A DNA stretch of 64,000 bases from Neurospora tetrasperma FGSC 2508. Taxonomy: Eukaryota; Ascomycota; Sordariomycetes; Sordariales; Sordariaceae. A model generated the notes under the pieces. The model was not told the origin of the DNA, ran no database searches, and worked only from the letters and a program-made list of their open reading frames with translations. The DNA lies in contig NW_009799103.1 in assembly GCF_000213175.1 (NCBI RefSeq), positions 2,827,256-2,891,255 on the forward strand. The letters are read 5' to 3'. The position numbers and the translations under genes were made by a program. Below, one piece after another: positions 11,742 to 25,907 of this stretch (the first letter of the stretch is position 1; every line of letters starts with the position of its first letter).

Positions 11742-12338
11742 TCATCGACTTGCTTCCGATGCCAGAGACCCAACTACTTCCCACTGAATATATTCGAGCC
11801 AACGAACATCCGGAATTCCAACATCGTCCCAATTTATCCCAAGTTTCTCCACCAATTGTGGCATCGTCTTGTTCAACCACTGACGGTCCGGATAGCCCCA
11901 TCTCATCGCAATGTTTCTCGAGTCAGGCATTGAGACTTTGACAAATCCCAGTGAGTGGAGTATCATCAAAGCAGCGTATTTGTCCCTTTCCGCCGCCTCT
12001 GTGGTTTCGTATGTCTGGTCTGACCCGAGTGTCAAGGTGGGAGTTGCATCGTTCCATGGCCATGTATATAGGAAATTGTCAGGTCCGATTAATTTGTAGG
12101 TTGTGTGTCTTGTCCATCGTTCGAGGAGACCATAAGGAGGAGCCAGGAAAAGTTTCCAGCTTAAAAGTCCCTTGGCTGAAAGTGGTAGGTCATGCATCGT
12201 GAGTTGCAAATGGATGAGTGCGGGAGGTTGCACGCAGTTAGGCTTCGATGAAAGAGTGGTGGTGCCCTGAGTTGCACTAGCAGATTTTGCCGAAGCATGC
12301 TGTTCAGGTTGCTGGTTGGTCATGATATTGGTTTGCAA
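11742..12338 (-). CDS. Hypothetical protein, 198 aa
   Basis: Single open frame of 198 aa starting at the first Met (12338; another Met follows at codon 6). After about 40 low-complexity residues (Gln/Ser/Thr/Ala) the rest has balanced globular composition rich in Trp and aromatic residues: SWKLFLAPPYGLLERW, YTWPWND, MRWGYPDRQWLNK and a C-terminal IPDVRWLEYIQWEV. No signal peptide, membrane segment or known domain is visible. The protein-like composition against a background of poor frames suggests a real, perhaps lineage-restricted gene. It lies alone between SPT7 and SHMT. No function can be proposed. Confidence 0.55.
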   Translation of the reverse strand: MQTNIMTNQQPEQHASAKSASATQGTTTLSSKPNCVQPPALIHLQLTMHDLPLSAKGLLSWKLFLAPPYGLLERWTRHTTYKLIGPDNFLYTWPWNDATPTLTLGSDQTYETTEAAERDKYAALMILHSLGFVKVSMPDSRNIAMRWGYPDRQWLNKTMPQLVEKLGINWDDVGIPDVRWLEYIQWEVVGSLASEASR

Positions 12339-14474
12339 ATATGAATATGGAATTCTTAAGCAAGTTTCTGGGGATGGTTTATGATGCCGTAGAAATGTGA
12401 TGAGTTACGGTGAGTGTAGGAGTCGTGGTGGATGGGGACTCAGCTATATACCTATACAATCTGGACCAGACGCGAATGCCTTCAAATAACCTCTTTCCTT
12501 TTTCTTTTTCCCTGGCAATACCAATCACATAACTACGGTAACCGCGGCCGTCCCTCGACACCACACGCGGCATGCACCGTTGGGTTATTTCTCTATTTGT
12601 TCCTCCTTCCATATCCTCAAAGCACAACAAGTGTAGTAATAGAGGTAGATTCATCATAGGAACTTCCACTTGTAATTTCCAACAGACAGCGTCCGTACTT
12701 GAATCTAATTTCCATTGCTGTGTCTAAGGTAGCCAGCACCCGCCTCAAAGGCAAAGAGCTCCTCTCCTGTTTCTCCCAAATAATATCCAGGTACTGACAG
12801 CAGCTACCTACATATCACCCATTCCGGACCTCGAAACCTTCCTCTTGCTGGCCTTCAACCGTCCAGAGGTACTTTCCCACTTACAGCCTTTCCTTTCTTT
12901 ATTATCAACTGTATATCCTTCCATCTTCTTCTCTACCTCTCTCCCCTCTTTCCCACTTGATATGCTCCAACCATCAATTACTGAAAATTTCCCGATGCCA
13001 AAACCACCAATCCTGCAGGTTACCTTCGGCAGCTCCCTTCAGATACTAGTACAGACCCGGCAAGCTATTCTTCATCTGACCGAGACCGGGGACCAAATTC
13101 CCATTTGAACACCGACGTCACCAGAGGCCGTCATATCTCCGAGCCTTCAAGACAAGAGAGTATCCAAAGTGCTCTTCTCTCCCGTCTCATCACCGTTCGG
13201 CCGAGTGTTGTCGTGGCCACATACATTTGAAGCTGGAGCGTGGGATAGGGAGAGTATTCTTTAGCCACTCAATATCCGCTATCTGAACCTTGGGAAGAAG
13301 TCCTACACCGTCAACTAAGTTCGGCGCATGCGGTATTCCTACCCTAAGTACTTACCTTGTGATCACCTCCGCAGTGAAAAGCAAGATTGTAAAGAAGAAA
13401 AATAGAGGCAAAAAAAAAAATTAAGACAGTGAAGGAGCCAGAAAAGAGAAACAAGGGGCAAAAAACAGTGGGAAGAAGGATACTATCTAGAGATGCGTGA
13501 CCAGAAACTCGTGAGAAAAAAATGGAAAAAAAGCAGTAAAGGAATACAATACGACAAAAATGAAAAGTACCGACACACCTCTAAATGTTTACCAACAGAT
13601 AAGCGGCGTAGCGATAAGCACACTGACCGGAGCAAAGTCCGGACGCACCAAGACAACATCATTACATAGACACAGACACTGCCGAACTTCATCCCGGCCA
13701 GCACAGATTTCTTCAATCTGATTATCTCCAAGTCAAATACGTATGTAGAGGTAGCCAGCTGGGAGGATCTATCTATCCCATATATCTAATCCCATCTAGT
13801 AAGTATCCTACAGCAACGTGACATCGGAAGGAATCATCGCAAAAGCCCCAACATGCCAGGTGGTGTGGAAAAAGGTTTGGACACTCGTTGGGTCTGGTTT
13901 GGTATAAGCGTGTCCAGACTTTTTCTCATCATACCTCTGCCGTAACCCCGTAACGCATACCCTCATGAGCACAGACATCATCCACACATATACAACCACG
14001 AACCCGACATATGTACAACATGGGCCATCGTCCTCAGTTTGCCGCAAAAATAGTTGCGTCTATTATGATCCAGGGCACAAAACTTGTACCCCCAACCGCG
14101 TTGAAGCAGTCGTCTAAAACAACTAGTTATCCCCACCGAACTCCGCAGTCCTGAAAAATGATCATGTTGAGGACCAAGTACCAAATTGCAACGCCCCTTT
14201 AGAAATGCATGCAATATGGTGAATTTTTTCCGACTCCCAGTGACTTTTCTTTCCCGTAACCTAATCCATCGTTGAGATCGCAAAACCAGTGACCCTTTTA
14301 AACCACCCTGTTTTTAGTTTTCCCCAAGTCTTCATCCCGGGTCTCATGCAAAGTTGAAAAACATATCCGCGACCCATTGGCATCGCTGTTGAAAAATGCC
14401 CCAAACGCTTATATATCGTATATCTTCATTACCACGCAAAACATTCAGGAAATCTCTCCATGTGAATGACACAT
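12339..14474. other. Intergenic region between hypothetical gene and SHMT 3' end
   Basis: About 2.1 kb. An A-rich, purine-rich segment occurs at 13378-13530. Frames of 60-100 codons exist on both strands without convincing composition. No gene is supported. Confidence 0.5.
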
Positions 14475-16068
14475 TTAGAGACCGGCATCGTACCTCCAGC
14501 CCTCAACGGGGAGGGGGAAGGTGTTGCTCCAGGCAGCAATCTCCTGCTTGAGCTCGTTGATGCGGGGAATATCGCTGGTGGCGATCTTGGCCTTGAAGTC
14601 CTTCTGCTTGTTAGCCTCCTTGGGGAGGGAAGCCTGGATCTCCTTGCAGAGCTTGACAGCCTCATCGACGAAGACGGCGACCTTCTCGAAGTCGGCCTCG
14701 CCGAAGCCACGGGAGGTCATAGCGGGGGTACCAATACGGAGACCGCCGGGGGTGAGGGCGCTCTTGTCGCCGGGAACGGCGTTCTTGTTGCAGGTGATGT
14801 TGATCTGCTCAAGGAGGAACTCAACACGGGCACCATCAACGCCGATGGGGCGAAGGTCAACGAGGACCATGTGAGAGTCAGTGCCGTCAGAGACGAGCTT
14901 GTAGCCGAGCTCCTTGAGCTTCTTCTCGAGAGCCTTGGCGTTGGCAACGACCTTCTGCTGGTACTCCTTGAACTCGGGGGAGGCAGCCTGCTTGAGGGCA
15001 ACGGCAAGGGCGGTGATGGTGTGGTTGTGGGGGCCACCCTGGTGACCAGGGAAGACGGAGAAGTTGATCTTGTCCTCAAGATCGTAGAGGGTCTCCTTGC
15101 CGGTCTTGGCGTCAACGGAGCGGACACCGCGGCGGAAGAAGATCATGGCGCCACGGGGGCCACGGAGAGACTTGTGAGTGGTGGTGGTGACGACATCGGC
15201 GTAGAGGAAGGGCGAGGGGATAACCTCGGAGGCAATGAGGCCGGAAATGTGAGCCATATCGACGACAAGGTAAGCGCCAACGGAGTCGGCAATCTTGCGC
15301 ATGCGCTCGTAGTCGATCAGACGGCAGTAGGCAGAGGTACCGGCGACGAGGACCTTGGGACGGAAGAGCTGGGCGTTCTTCTCGAGGGTATCGTAGTCAA
15401 TGATGCCAGTGTCAATGTTGACGCGGTAGGGCATGGTCTCGAAGTAGGTGGAGACAGCAGAGATCCTGGCGAGGGTAGACGGGTTAGTTTGGCCCTTGTT
15501 TAACTGGAGTAGCTAGTATGGCACTCACTTGCGCTGGGGGGTCTGGTAACCGTGGGAAAGATGGCCACCGTGGGGGAGGTCAAGACCCATGAGTCTGCCG
15601 TGGACGGGCATGATGGCCTGGTAGACCTGGAGGTTGGCAGGGCTGCCGGACAAGCACTGAACGTTGACACCCCACTGCTTGGGGTCGAGGTGGAAGGCCT
15701 CAAGGGCACGGTTCTGGCAGAGAACCTCGATCTCGTCGATGTGCTGGTTGCCACCATAGTAGCGGGCGCCGGGAAGACCCTCCGAGTACTTGTTGGACAT
15801 GGGGGAGCCGAGGGCATCGAAGACGGCACGCGAGGTGACGTTCTCGGAGGCGATGAGGATGATGGACTCGCGCTGGCGCTGAACCTCCTTCTTCATGATC
15901 TCGGCGACCTGGGGGTCGGACTCGACCAAGCTATGCTCGAGCATCTGTATATTGTAGGGTTATGAGTCAACATGTTTGTCCCTTCAATATGCGGCCACAA
16001 AGAGTATCTGAAGCAGAAGGGTTACCACGTACGGCCTTGTGAGTCTCGGAGAGGGAGTAGGTGGACAT
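14475..16068 (-). CDS. for: Serine hydroxymethyltransferase, cytosolic
   Basis: PLP enzyme interconverting serine + tetrahydrofolate and glycine + 5,10-methylene-THF; in Neurospora it is encoded by the formate locus. Three exons: complement(16033..16068), complement(15529..15944) and complement(14475..15465). The introns are 88 bp (GTACGT) and 63 bp (GTGAGT...GCCAG). The product is 480 aa, the length I recall for N. crassa cytosolic SHMT. It opens [12 protein letters not shown] then [11 protein letters not shown], with no mitochondrial presequence. The PLP lysine is K249 in [39 protein letters not shown] and the [14 protein letters not shown] region are intact. Codon bias is strong (mostly C-ending), fitting high expression, and it creates a 345-codon antisense frame. 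GACTCA-like elements upstream may reflect cross-pathway amino-acid control. Confidence 0.98.
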
Positions 16069-18576
16069 GGTGACTGATTTGGGGGGGTTGGCTTCTGAGA
16101 AAGTGAGAGGCCGTGTGAGGATTGAGGATGATGAAGGAAAGAAGGGAAAGACGAGAGGAAAGGAAAGGAAAGAGAAGAGGGGACTGATGACTGAGATATA
16201 GAAGGAGGGGCACTGAGATCCAGGGTTGCTGGGCGACTTCGACTCAGTCAACCTCTGACGGGAATTCACTTTGAGTGGCTGCGCGGGCCCAGTCGCGGGT
16301 CCAGTCGCGGGCGGCGGCCGGGGGAGGGTGAAAGAAAAATTATTGGAACCCCGCCAACGTGCAGCTCCTCCAATTCGCAATCGCCCTCAGCTGCAAATCT
16401 ACTGCCAAAAATCGCTAAAAACGTGACCATCCGCCGCACACTGCAAGGACGGGGCCCGATCTCCGGACCTCAGAACAAAGTCTGGGCCCCGCATTCGACA
16501 TGGCTTTCTCCACCACATTGGTCACTGGCGTGAGCTGTTGCGGTCCATAATCCTGGTTATCGCAATACCGGGGGTTCGCTACCGGGCCATTGCAGGCGAC
16601 GACGATGACTCTTCCTCTTCCAGATTTTGAGATCTGCGACTGAGTCTTGGCCTCATCGTCGCAGGTCTCTTCGCTCTCGTTTCCATTTCTCATTGTCGGC
16701 TCAGCCTGTGTTTCAATCCAGAGTTTTGGTTCAAATTTGTCTTTTTCGTATTTGTCTAGTGATACAGTTGAGCCCTGATGTGGTCAAGTTTGTTTTCATG
16801 GAAGCGTGGTTCTATAAGGACCTTTTTAAACAGAGAAGAAAACATCAGATTCCGGACCTCCCATTGATCTCACCTATCACAAAACAAAAAAAGGTGGCGA
16901 ACAACACTCCCGTCGATCGTGTCCCGCCACATGTGCACCAATATGGCACTCTAATCACAGCGAGCAATAGCAAACCAAAAATAATTCACAGATCAGAGCT
17001 CCCGCCTGGCCAGCTACCAGCCTGAAAACCCAGACAGTGTATAAGAGTCCTCTACACTACACACATTGTAGAAGTCCCGAGCCAACACACAAACCACGCC
17101 AAATCAGGTTGAACTACACTATATATTCATGTCTAAAAGATTGACAGTGATACCACAACAGTACCTACCTGGATGCTATTCAGGCGAGTCAGGTTAGTAC
17201 GTAGCGGTTGGAGATAAGATGAACCATTAGCTTATCGGCTTGAAGGATGACATGGGCATGACATCTCACCTGATACCAAGGCCAGTGTACACTACAACCA
17301 CTCACACCTTCCCGTCAACACGGCACAGTCCGTCGTGCATCTTCACGTCAAGTTCGCGTACTGGTTGAGGTGCTTCTTTGAACTGGGCAGTGTTCCTGCC
17401 GGATGCCACAACTCGCAACAAATGGACTTTGAGAATGGACTCTACCTCTACCTGTGCGGAATCACATGTACCCTGCCTTATCGTCTTCAAGTTTTGATAA
17501 CAACTCGAACAATTGCTCGATGCACTATTGAGAGCTACTTAAGCTTAGTGCTCCTCAGCTCAAAGCCAAAAGTATTGCCAGATGTCGGAGTCTCAGACAG
17601 CCATTGTCTTGTCCGCATCCGTGCTCAATGGCCTTCCATGCCTGTCTCCCCGTCCCTTCATGCGTTCTCGTTTCAGTCGTGTCGAGTCGAGCACTTCGCT
17701 TCTCAGTGAAAAGGAACGGTGAACCTCTCTGGCTCCATGGCAGACCGTTATGTAATCCATCGATGCCTTTTAAAGATGGCTAGCCCTTCGTCTCACTGGG
17801 TCCACCTCCGGTTTTGTCTGGGATAGAGTGGAAACACTTTTGCAAGCCATCCAATCATGACATGGCTAGCCGGGAAGCGAGGAGCGCCTTGTTTGCACCA
17901 GTTTGCGCTGATAGGGCCAGCGATCGCGACCCCAAGAAGCCCCTGCCTGCAGCGACCGGCCCTGGTCTTGGGTCACACGTCATTGGGTCACCAGGCACAG
18001 CAAGGTACGCGCAACCACTTCTGCCACTGGACCATCAAACTGAAGTGAAGGTGCGGGAGTGCCATCAGTCCGCATTCATCGATCCGGGCCTCCAGTGTGT
18101 AGTCGTAGGCAACCAGCCGCCACGCTCCTTTCCCCATGGCCGGTCACACACGAAACAGCAAGGGCCGCTGGTGGGAAATGGAAACAGGATGTGCAAGTCT
18201 ATAACAGAATGTGTATGTAAATGCCCGCGTGGTCTGTTAATGTACTGTGTAGTCGTCTAGCGGCTTTGGTCGCCCTCGCCATCGTCCACATCACACCCGC
18301 ACCCGCCAGCAGCAGCTGAGGGTGCCTCTCCACTTCTGTCACTTTAACAGGCCCTGGGTCGACCTCCAACTCGCCTGGCTGCAACATCCCGCACCACCCA
18401 TAAGTAACCTCCGACCGACATCTCTCTTCCCGCCTTCTTTCTCTTTCCCACCCACTGTTGCTCTCCACTACAATTCTTACTTGTTGTCCCATCATCATCA
18501 ACCAGGCATCTTATCATTTCGAAATCCGTCACCAGTCTTTCGTTACACGCTCGTTCTTGTCACTACAGTGCTCACG
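16069..18576. other. Divergent intergenic region, SHMT (-) / pep-4 (+)
   Basis: 2.5 kb shared by two diverging, well-expressed genes. The first 250 bp next to SHMT is a polypurine (polypyrimidine in mRNA sense) leader, as in many Neurospora 5' UTRs. Short frames are present, but none looks like a gene. Confidence 0.55.
16251..16646. promoter_or_regulatory. Candidate CPC1/GCN4-like half-sites upstream of SHMT
   Basis: GACTCA cores occur at 16251-16256 (+) and at 16641-16646 (- strand), and TGACTC at 16606-16611 (+). They lie about 180-580 bp upstream of the SHMT start. The Neurospora CPC1/GCN4 consensus is TGACTCA; each site is one base off or incomplete. Cross-pathway control of this gene is my recollection from the literature; the link to these sites is inference. 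Confidence 0.3.
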
Positions 18577-19899
<1,323 letters not shown>

Positions 19900-21375
19900 A
19901 TAGCCTTGAGAACGAAGTTTGGGTAACCTGTACTTGGAGAGCAGGAGTTGATGAGACTGTCACGTTGATCAAGTAGTTCTTAATGACTGTATGATGATGG
20001 GAGGGCGCTGCGGCATTGGGTTTGTTTTCTTTTTTGCAGTATAATAGCAGTATCGGTATCTAGGATCAATGGCTCATTGAAGTCAGCTTGCGTCAACAAG
20101 ACATATTGGAACTGAATTATTTTAAGCCTCGAGTGTCTTCGTTGTTGAATGTCTGTGATCGTTGTTACTGCCAAGGCTGGAATGAGCTTTGAGGGTGTAA
20201 CAGGACGAATACAGGACTCACTGTGGTCATGTATCTCTACGGCTGCCAATACGAAAGCTTCGTCCGCTCCTGACAGTGCACAACCTGATGTATACCTTGA
20301 TCACATCCACTACTTGAATGTTGGTTCGTTAGCGGTGCGTGTTTGGAGATATACTCCTTTTTAGCAAAACGAAAGATAAGAGCACCCAAACTGATAATGC
20401 TATCCAAGGGAGAAGCTGCTGAAGCCGGATAGAGAAGGTGAAGAGGCATGAAGAGGCACGGGCCAAGCCTCTCACGTGAATGCACCTTTGACTAGGCCCA
20501 CTAATTCCCTCATGCGCGCTAGTGCAAAGATTGGAACGGCTGGCTTTTCGTAACCAAGTGCAGTGCAGTTCTGTTTGAAGGACAGACAAGACTGAGAGAG
20601 AGATCTGAGAGCCGGAGACTGTCCAGGGTCAACTTGTCCTCGTTGCACGTAACCTGGAACGCGATACTTCTTGAACTACTACTTCTTTCTTTCGTTTGGA
20701 CGTTTGATGCCTATTACGTAGGGGCTTTGAAACGACTGCGAGATTTTTTTGGTTCAAACATTATGTGCTAGGTGTGGATGGAGTCCCATCTCTGAACGCC
20801 TTTTTTTACTATTTTTTTTTGATGACCAAAGTTTGGAGAGTTAGAATTTCAAGTCGCACCGAGGGGACCTTCCTCCAAATATACGACTGGAGCACTCTCA
20901 CTGCAGCGAACACCAACAAGCACTCCCAGCACTCAACAGCAGCAGCAAAAAGAAGCCGCAGCCTCCAACTAGTTAGTGGCTCGGACCTCCGTCCTTCCAG
21001 TCACCTCAGTCCATCCTCCCCGGGCCAGCTTTGAGAGTCCACGGACCAGGCACGGCCACAGCACCTAACCTGGAAACACACTCAGCAATCGCACTTTTGG
21101 CCCAGCATTCCACTTTCCCTCCCTTCGCGACTGGCAACGCGAATCGCGCGACAATCGCCAGGCACCTCGACAGGCCGCAGCTAGAGAGCACCACCACCCA
21201 CCACCAACCCGCGCAGCGTCACCGGCCAACCATTTTGCATCCCAGGACGGCCACGACCATTCACCACAGTCCGCAACCCCAGCCGACTAAAGTACTGGAC
21301 TTTACTTTGTCGACCATAGCATCATCCCCACGGTATTTCCCCCCCCGCCAAAAAAAAAAAAAAAAAAGAGAGGCC
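19900..21375. other. Intergenic region with long 5' leader of the downstream gene
   Basis: About 1.5 kb. The first part is the pep-4 3' UTR. The last 400 bp are C/A-rich (ACCACCACCC-type) and end in a run of C then 18 A (21350-21367), eight bases before the ATG at 21376. No other gene is seen. Confidence 0.5.
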
Positions 21376-24300
21376 ATGGCTTCGCCCGCCGTCGCCGCCC
21401 CCCAGGCGAACGGCGTCACGACATTGTCGCGGCCACAATCCCCTGCGTCCGTTACCACAGCCAAGCGGAAACGCGACGTCGACGATGACAGCGGCCCAGA
21501 ACTCAATGGTTCTGACACCGACGGCTCTAAACCAACCGTCAATGGCCTGCACACGGTCCGCGATAGCAAAGTACTCATCTCTGACTTTTTTACCACTCTA
21601 CAAAGGTATGGATCGCATTTTCCCCCCAGCAATCTGTCCCACATGGCCTTGTTTCCCCCATTGTCCATGATGGCGATCTGAAAATGTGTCTCATCGCTAG
21701 TCGGCCATTGAGTGCAGACTACTAACAATACCATGTCTCTACAGTTTCGATATAGGCAGCCATCCTATTCTCAAGCGCCCTTTACTTGAGTCTCACTCCG
21801 ACGACGACCCTTCGCCGCCAAAGAAACCCAAATCCGAAGACGGAAGCGCGCAACCCAGCATCGCCGACAAGATCAGCCAGAATGCCTATAACACTGTGGA
21901 CGAGCTCGTTTCCGACGTTGTCGGAGCAGCAAAGGCACAACTCGCCGAACTTGAATCTGCGAGTTCCGAGTCCGACGACGGCTCAACCGACGAGGCCATC
22001 GCGCAAACCGCAGCCTTCCGGACCAAGGCGTTGGAGCTGTACAGGCGGGAGATGGCATACCCCCATGTTCCTCGACATGTGGCCCCGAAACCAGACCTGA
22101 AGGAAGCAATGAATGGCGGCATGGGTGGGCTTGTCCTGACTACTGTTGGCGCCGCACCAACAGTCAGGCCTCTGTTCACCAGCCTTCAACGAGCGACAGC
22201 TCCCGGCGGGGTTGCAAAGTCACTTCCGGAGGGATCGTTGCCGCATGGCGTGACGGCCACGCGTATACTGCCCGAGTTCACGGCAACAACCGACAAAAAC
22301 ACTCGTTCTTTGACCCTAGGAGAGCTCTTCCCCTCTCCCCGAAATCTGCCCCCGCTGCAGCCTCCCAAGGCGCCAAAGAATATCACCAAGGGCAACGTCC
22401 TAACTTTCTACCACCCAGAGCTTACCGAAAAGTCCAGGTATCGGAGCGGCACATACTTTACACAAAATCTTGCTACAGGGCATTGGCTAGATTACAGTAA
22501 CGCAACACCGACCACCCATGCCCGGTCGAAACAACGAGAGCGAGCCCAGAGTTTGGCGGGTCACCGGCCGTCTTCTACTGAGCTCGAAATTTCGGAGATG
22601 GAAGCAATGTTTCGCGGCGCATTCTCCAGTTTTGCCCCATGCAAAGATGACTCGGCTGCCATCATCCCTTCTGGTCAACTTGGCCGCATATGGTGGCAAC
22701 GTATCGGGCGGAGGAATTTCGAAAAGCTTGTCGATGTGGATGGTCCGGAAGATGGAAATGTCGACACGACTATGACTGGTACGGATGAGGATGTCGAGAT
22801 TGACGAGGAGCTCGTCAAGTCCGCCATCGAAAATTGGGATGACAACCTGGTTGACCCTAGCTTGGAGGAGCTCTTGGGTAAAAAGTCCACTGAAGAAAAG
22901 GAGATGGATGACATGCTCGAAGAGGTGTCGGATCTGATCGAGACTTTGGCATCCTATCAGCGTAACAGGAATCTCACGCTCCCTACCAGCCAGGATCGGT
23001 ATTCGGCAGATCCTGTCAACGCGGATATGCTTCGCAATGGCAACCTGTCTCACCAACCCAGCGAGGAGGAAATGATGACGTATCAAGCACTGAAAGCTCA
23101 GCTTTCCAGCATTGTTCAGACCTTGCCGCCATATGCGGTAGCTCGGCTCAATGCTGATAAGCTTGGGGAGCTTAATGTGAGCACAAAGATTGAAATTCGC
23201 ACGGACGAATACAAGGGTGTTATGGAGGAGGATGAACAGGCTCGTCTTGCCAGGCAGGCTGCGGCAACAGCCGCAACCACAAATCAGCGGCAGCAGCAGA
23301 GGGGTAGCGTTTCCGGCCCGGGCCAGTTCGCCCATCAGTATCCCGGTCAGTTCACACCTTCGGCCCGCCCGATCGCAAATGCCCAGCATTTCCCCCAAAC
23401 CCCAGGCCGCCCTAACCCGCCCATGTACCAACAACGGCCACCCTCGGCGGTACCCATCCCCCAGGTGCTTCCCCAAAGTCAACAACGTGCGCCTCCTCCT
23501 CCAGCATCCTACCGACCGCCGACCAACTACGGATATGCGCCGCAGCTGGCAAAGGCGCCTGCCCCTTACGGACAACATAACGTGCCCGGTGGCTATGCGC
23601 CGAGCCCACCTCAACCTCGTATGGCGCCGCACCCCGGCCCCGGTTACAATATGGCGCCGGCCGGCCCCCCGGGTCAGCGGTACCCACCTGGATATCCGGG
23701 GCCCCAGGGCTACCCACAGCACCAGCCCATGCACCCCCAACATGTTCAACATCCTGGACCCCCGCAACATCCTTCTCCCCACATGCAACAGCATCCACAA
23801 CAACCGGGGTTTGCGCCGCCTTATACTAATGGTGCACCCATGCCCCGGGCTATCACTCCACAAGTCCCACCCCAGACGCCGCACCACTATGGCCCAACTC
23901 CCACCCCAACACCGCCGCCGCCGCCGCCGGGACCACCGCAACAGCACCAGCAGATGCAACGTGGACCCTATGGAACCCCCGGGCAGAGTATGCCGCCTCA
24001 AAACATGCAACCCAACAACATGCAGCGTCAGTATGGAGCCGGATCTCCTCCTATGATGCCGGCGCCGCAGAACATGAACCGGACACCCAGCCTAACCGGC
24101 TACGCGACCGTGATGCCCGAGGTACAACAGCGCCAGGTGATGGAACAGGCGAGGGCGAGGGCAGATGCGGAACAGCGTGCTAGTGGACACATGGGCAAGG
24201 TCGCCCAAGGCGAGGTTGTTGGCCTCGCAGGTATCGGCCTCGGTGGTAACGTTGATGTCCACAAGATTGCTGCTGCCAAGGCGATGCAGATGGGCGGTCC

Positions 24301-24625
24301 CGGCGGTGGTTCGGGTCAAGGGCAGGTAACTAACATGCCGCCCAGCCCCAAGCTTCCCATGCACGGAGGGCCAAGCCCGGTGAATGGTGTTACCCCTGTT
24401 CCCGTTCCTGTTCCTTCACCTATCCCGGCTGCACAGCAACAACAGCAACCGCAGCAGCAGCAACCACCACCACAACAGTCTCAGGTACAAACGCAGCAGC
24501 AGCAGCAACAGCAGCAAATGATGTCACAACCACAGCCTCAGCAGCAACAGCCGCAGCTACCCCAAAGCGGCGGACCTAGTCCAGCTCCTCCCGCACAGCA
24601 AGGTTTTAGACCCCCTTCTGCATAG
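21376..24625 (+). CDS. Conserved fungal nuclear-type protein with Pro/Gln-rich C-terminus, unknown function
   Basis: Two exons, 21376..21605 and 21745..24625 (intron 139 bp, GTATGG...CTACAG), 1036 aa. The N-terminal third has NLS-like clusters (AKRKRDVDDD, PKKPKSED). A conserved-looking core spans about 170-480: TRILPEFTATTDKNTRSLTLGELF, then FYHPELTEKSRYRSGTY, a TGHWLDYSN motif, a Trp-rich IWWQRIGRRNFEKL and an acidic helix-rich stretch ending DLIETLASYQRNRNLTL. I recall similar hypothetical proteins in Aspergillus, unnamed. From about residue 510 it is disordered: Pro/Gln/Gly/Met-rich, with CAG-encoded Gln runs near the end (24430-24560). The layout resembles chromatin or transcription cofactors, but I recognise no named domain. 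Confidence 0.88.
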
Positions 24626-25907
24626 GAGCAGATGTGGATGAATCCAATGAACGTTAGGAATGGGTGGTGAAACTGTGGTCGATAGATGTTGAGACGGCGG
24701 GGGTGAATAAGTGTACGAAGGTGGAAGAAGGAGAAGGAGAAGAAGAAAGGAAGAAGAAGGAAGGATACGAAAAAAAGAAGAAGGAAGGAAGGAAGGTCAC
24801 AAAGTTTAGATCAAGCTTGTTTAGTAGTAGTAGCACATTGATTGCTTACGCACATAAAAGCGCTTATCCAATATTCGCGCTGGGTCTCTTTTTTTTCTAA
24901 TTTGCTGTCTTGTCTTTACGCACACAGAGGCTTTATCTTACACACAATTTGGGTGAAGTGAGAGGAAGGTGGAAAGGGGGGGAAAAAAAATATCAAGAAT
25001 AAAGCGGATAGGTCAAGGGTGGTATTGGTGGGATCGTGAAGCGGGAGGTATAAACAAGGGGCAGGAAAGTAGCGAGACAGGCCTGAAGGGGGTTGTATCG
25101 AACGAGGAGAAATGGAGACAAGAAGAAGACAAGTTTGAAGAAGTAGGAGGGTGGAAAATAAAGTTAGAGGAACAGTGTAACCAGAACGAAACTGAAGTAA
25201 TGGGGATTATGAATCTATTATGTATGTATTTGTTATGGTGCTGGTGGCTTGTAATGAGGGCAATGACACAAATACGCTGCCGTTGTGTGGAGAATAAGGA
25301 GGGGATGAAAGGATGGATGGATGGATGGATGGATAGCTTATTAGGTCTATTATCATTATCATTTTCTTTTCTCTTGCACACTCTATATTGTCTTTCCTTC
25401 ATCTTTAACCCTGAAGAGTGCTAGAATTGAGTGGTTGGTAAATCCTTTTTCCTTCGCTTTGGTTTTTTTTTCTTGTCCTCCCCACTTTAGTTCGGATTTT
25501 TGTTTGGTGTTTCTTAGATCTTGGATCATAATTATTTAGACTCCTCAATATGACTTGTCAAACTCCGCTGTCTTGCTTTCGCTTCTGTCAGGGCCAGGTA
25601 GGGTGGCCTTTTTGTTAGGTGTTGGGGAAAAGTTAGTTTATGTCGGGTTTGTAGTATAGTTTACGTGAACCCTGGGAATGGAGAAAGTGATTAGCCTATG
25701 TGATGTTCATGAGCAAGAGCATGTTATGCCATATTTACTGAGTTAAAAGCATATTCAATTTTACTTTTATTTATCTAGGCTTTATCTAGTTTATGTGGTT
25801 TCATACAGCAGTATACATATGAGTTGGGTATCATTTGGTGACCATCGTCTTTCCGTCTAACGTATCTCCTTTCCCGAGGGCTAGACTACCTCTTCAGTCT
25901 GCCTGTG
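24626..25907. other. Convergent 3' intergenic region
   Basis: 1.28 kb between converging genes. It contains a purine-rich GAAGAAGG/GGAAGGAAGG stretch (24720-24795) and a (GGAT)n run. The remainder is relatively AT-rich, as expected of 3' UTRs. No gene is supported. Confidence 0.5.
25311..25334. repeat. (GGAT)6 microsatellite
   Basis: Six tandem GGAT units in the convergent 3' spacer. Perfect in this sequence. Confidence 0.9.

Noticed and set aside
14466-15503. 345-codon plus-strand frame
   Set aside because: Exact antisense of SHMT; caused by C-ending codon bias. Repetitive Leu/Glu/Gly/Val composition with no domain.
17814-18260. 148-codon plus-strand frame upstream of pep-4
   Set aside because: No domain; probably promoter/leader DNA.
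22487-24010. 507-codon minus-strand frame
   Set aside because: Shadow of the Pro/Gln-rich gene. Arg/Leu-rich with no domain; the sense strand has a clear spliced gene.
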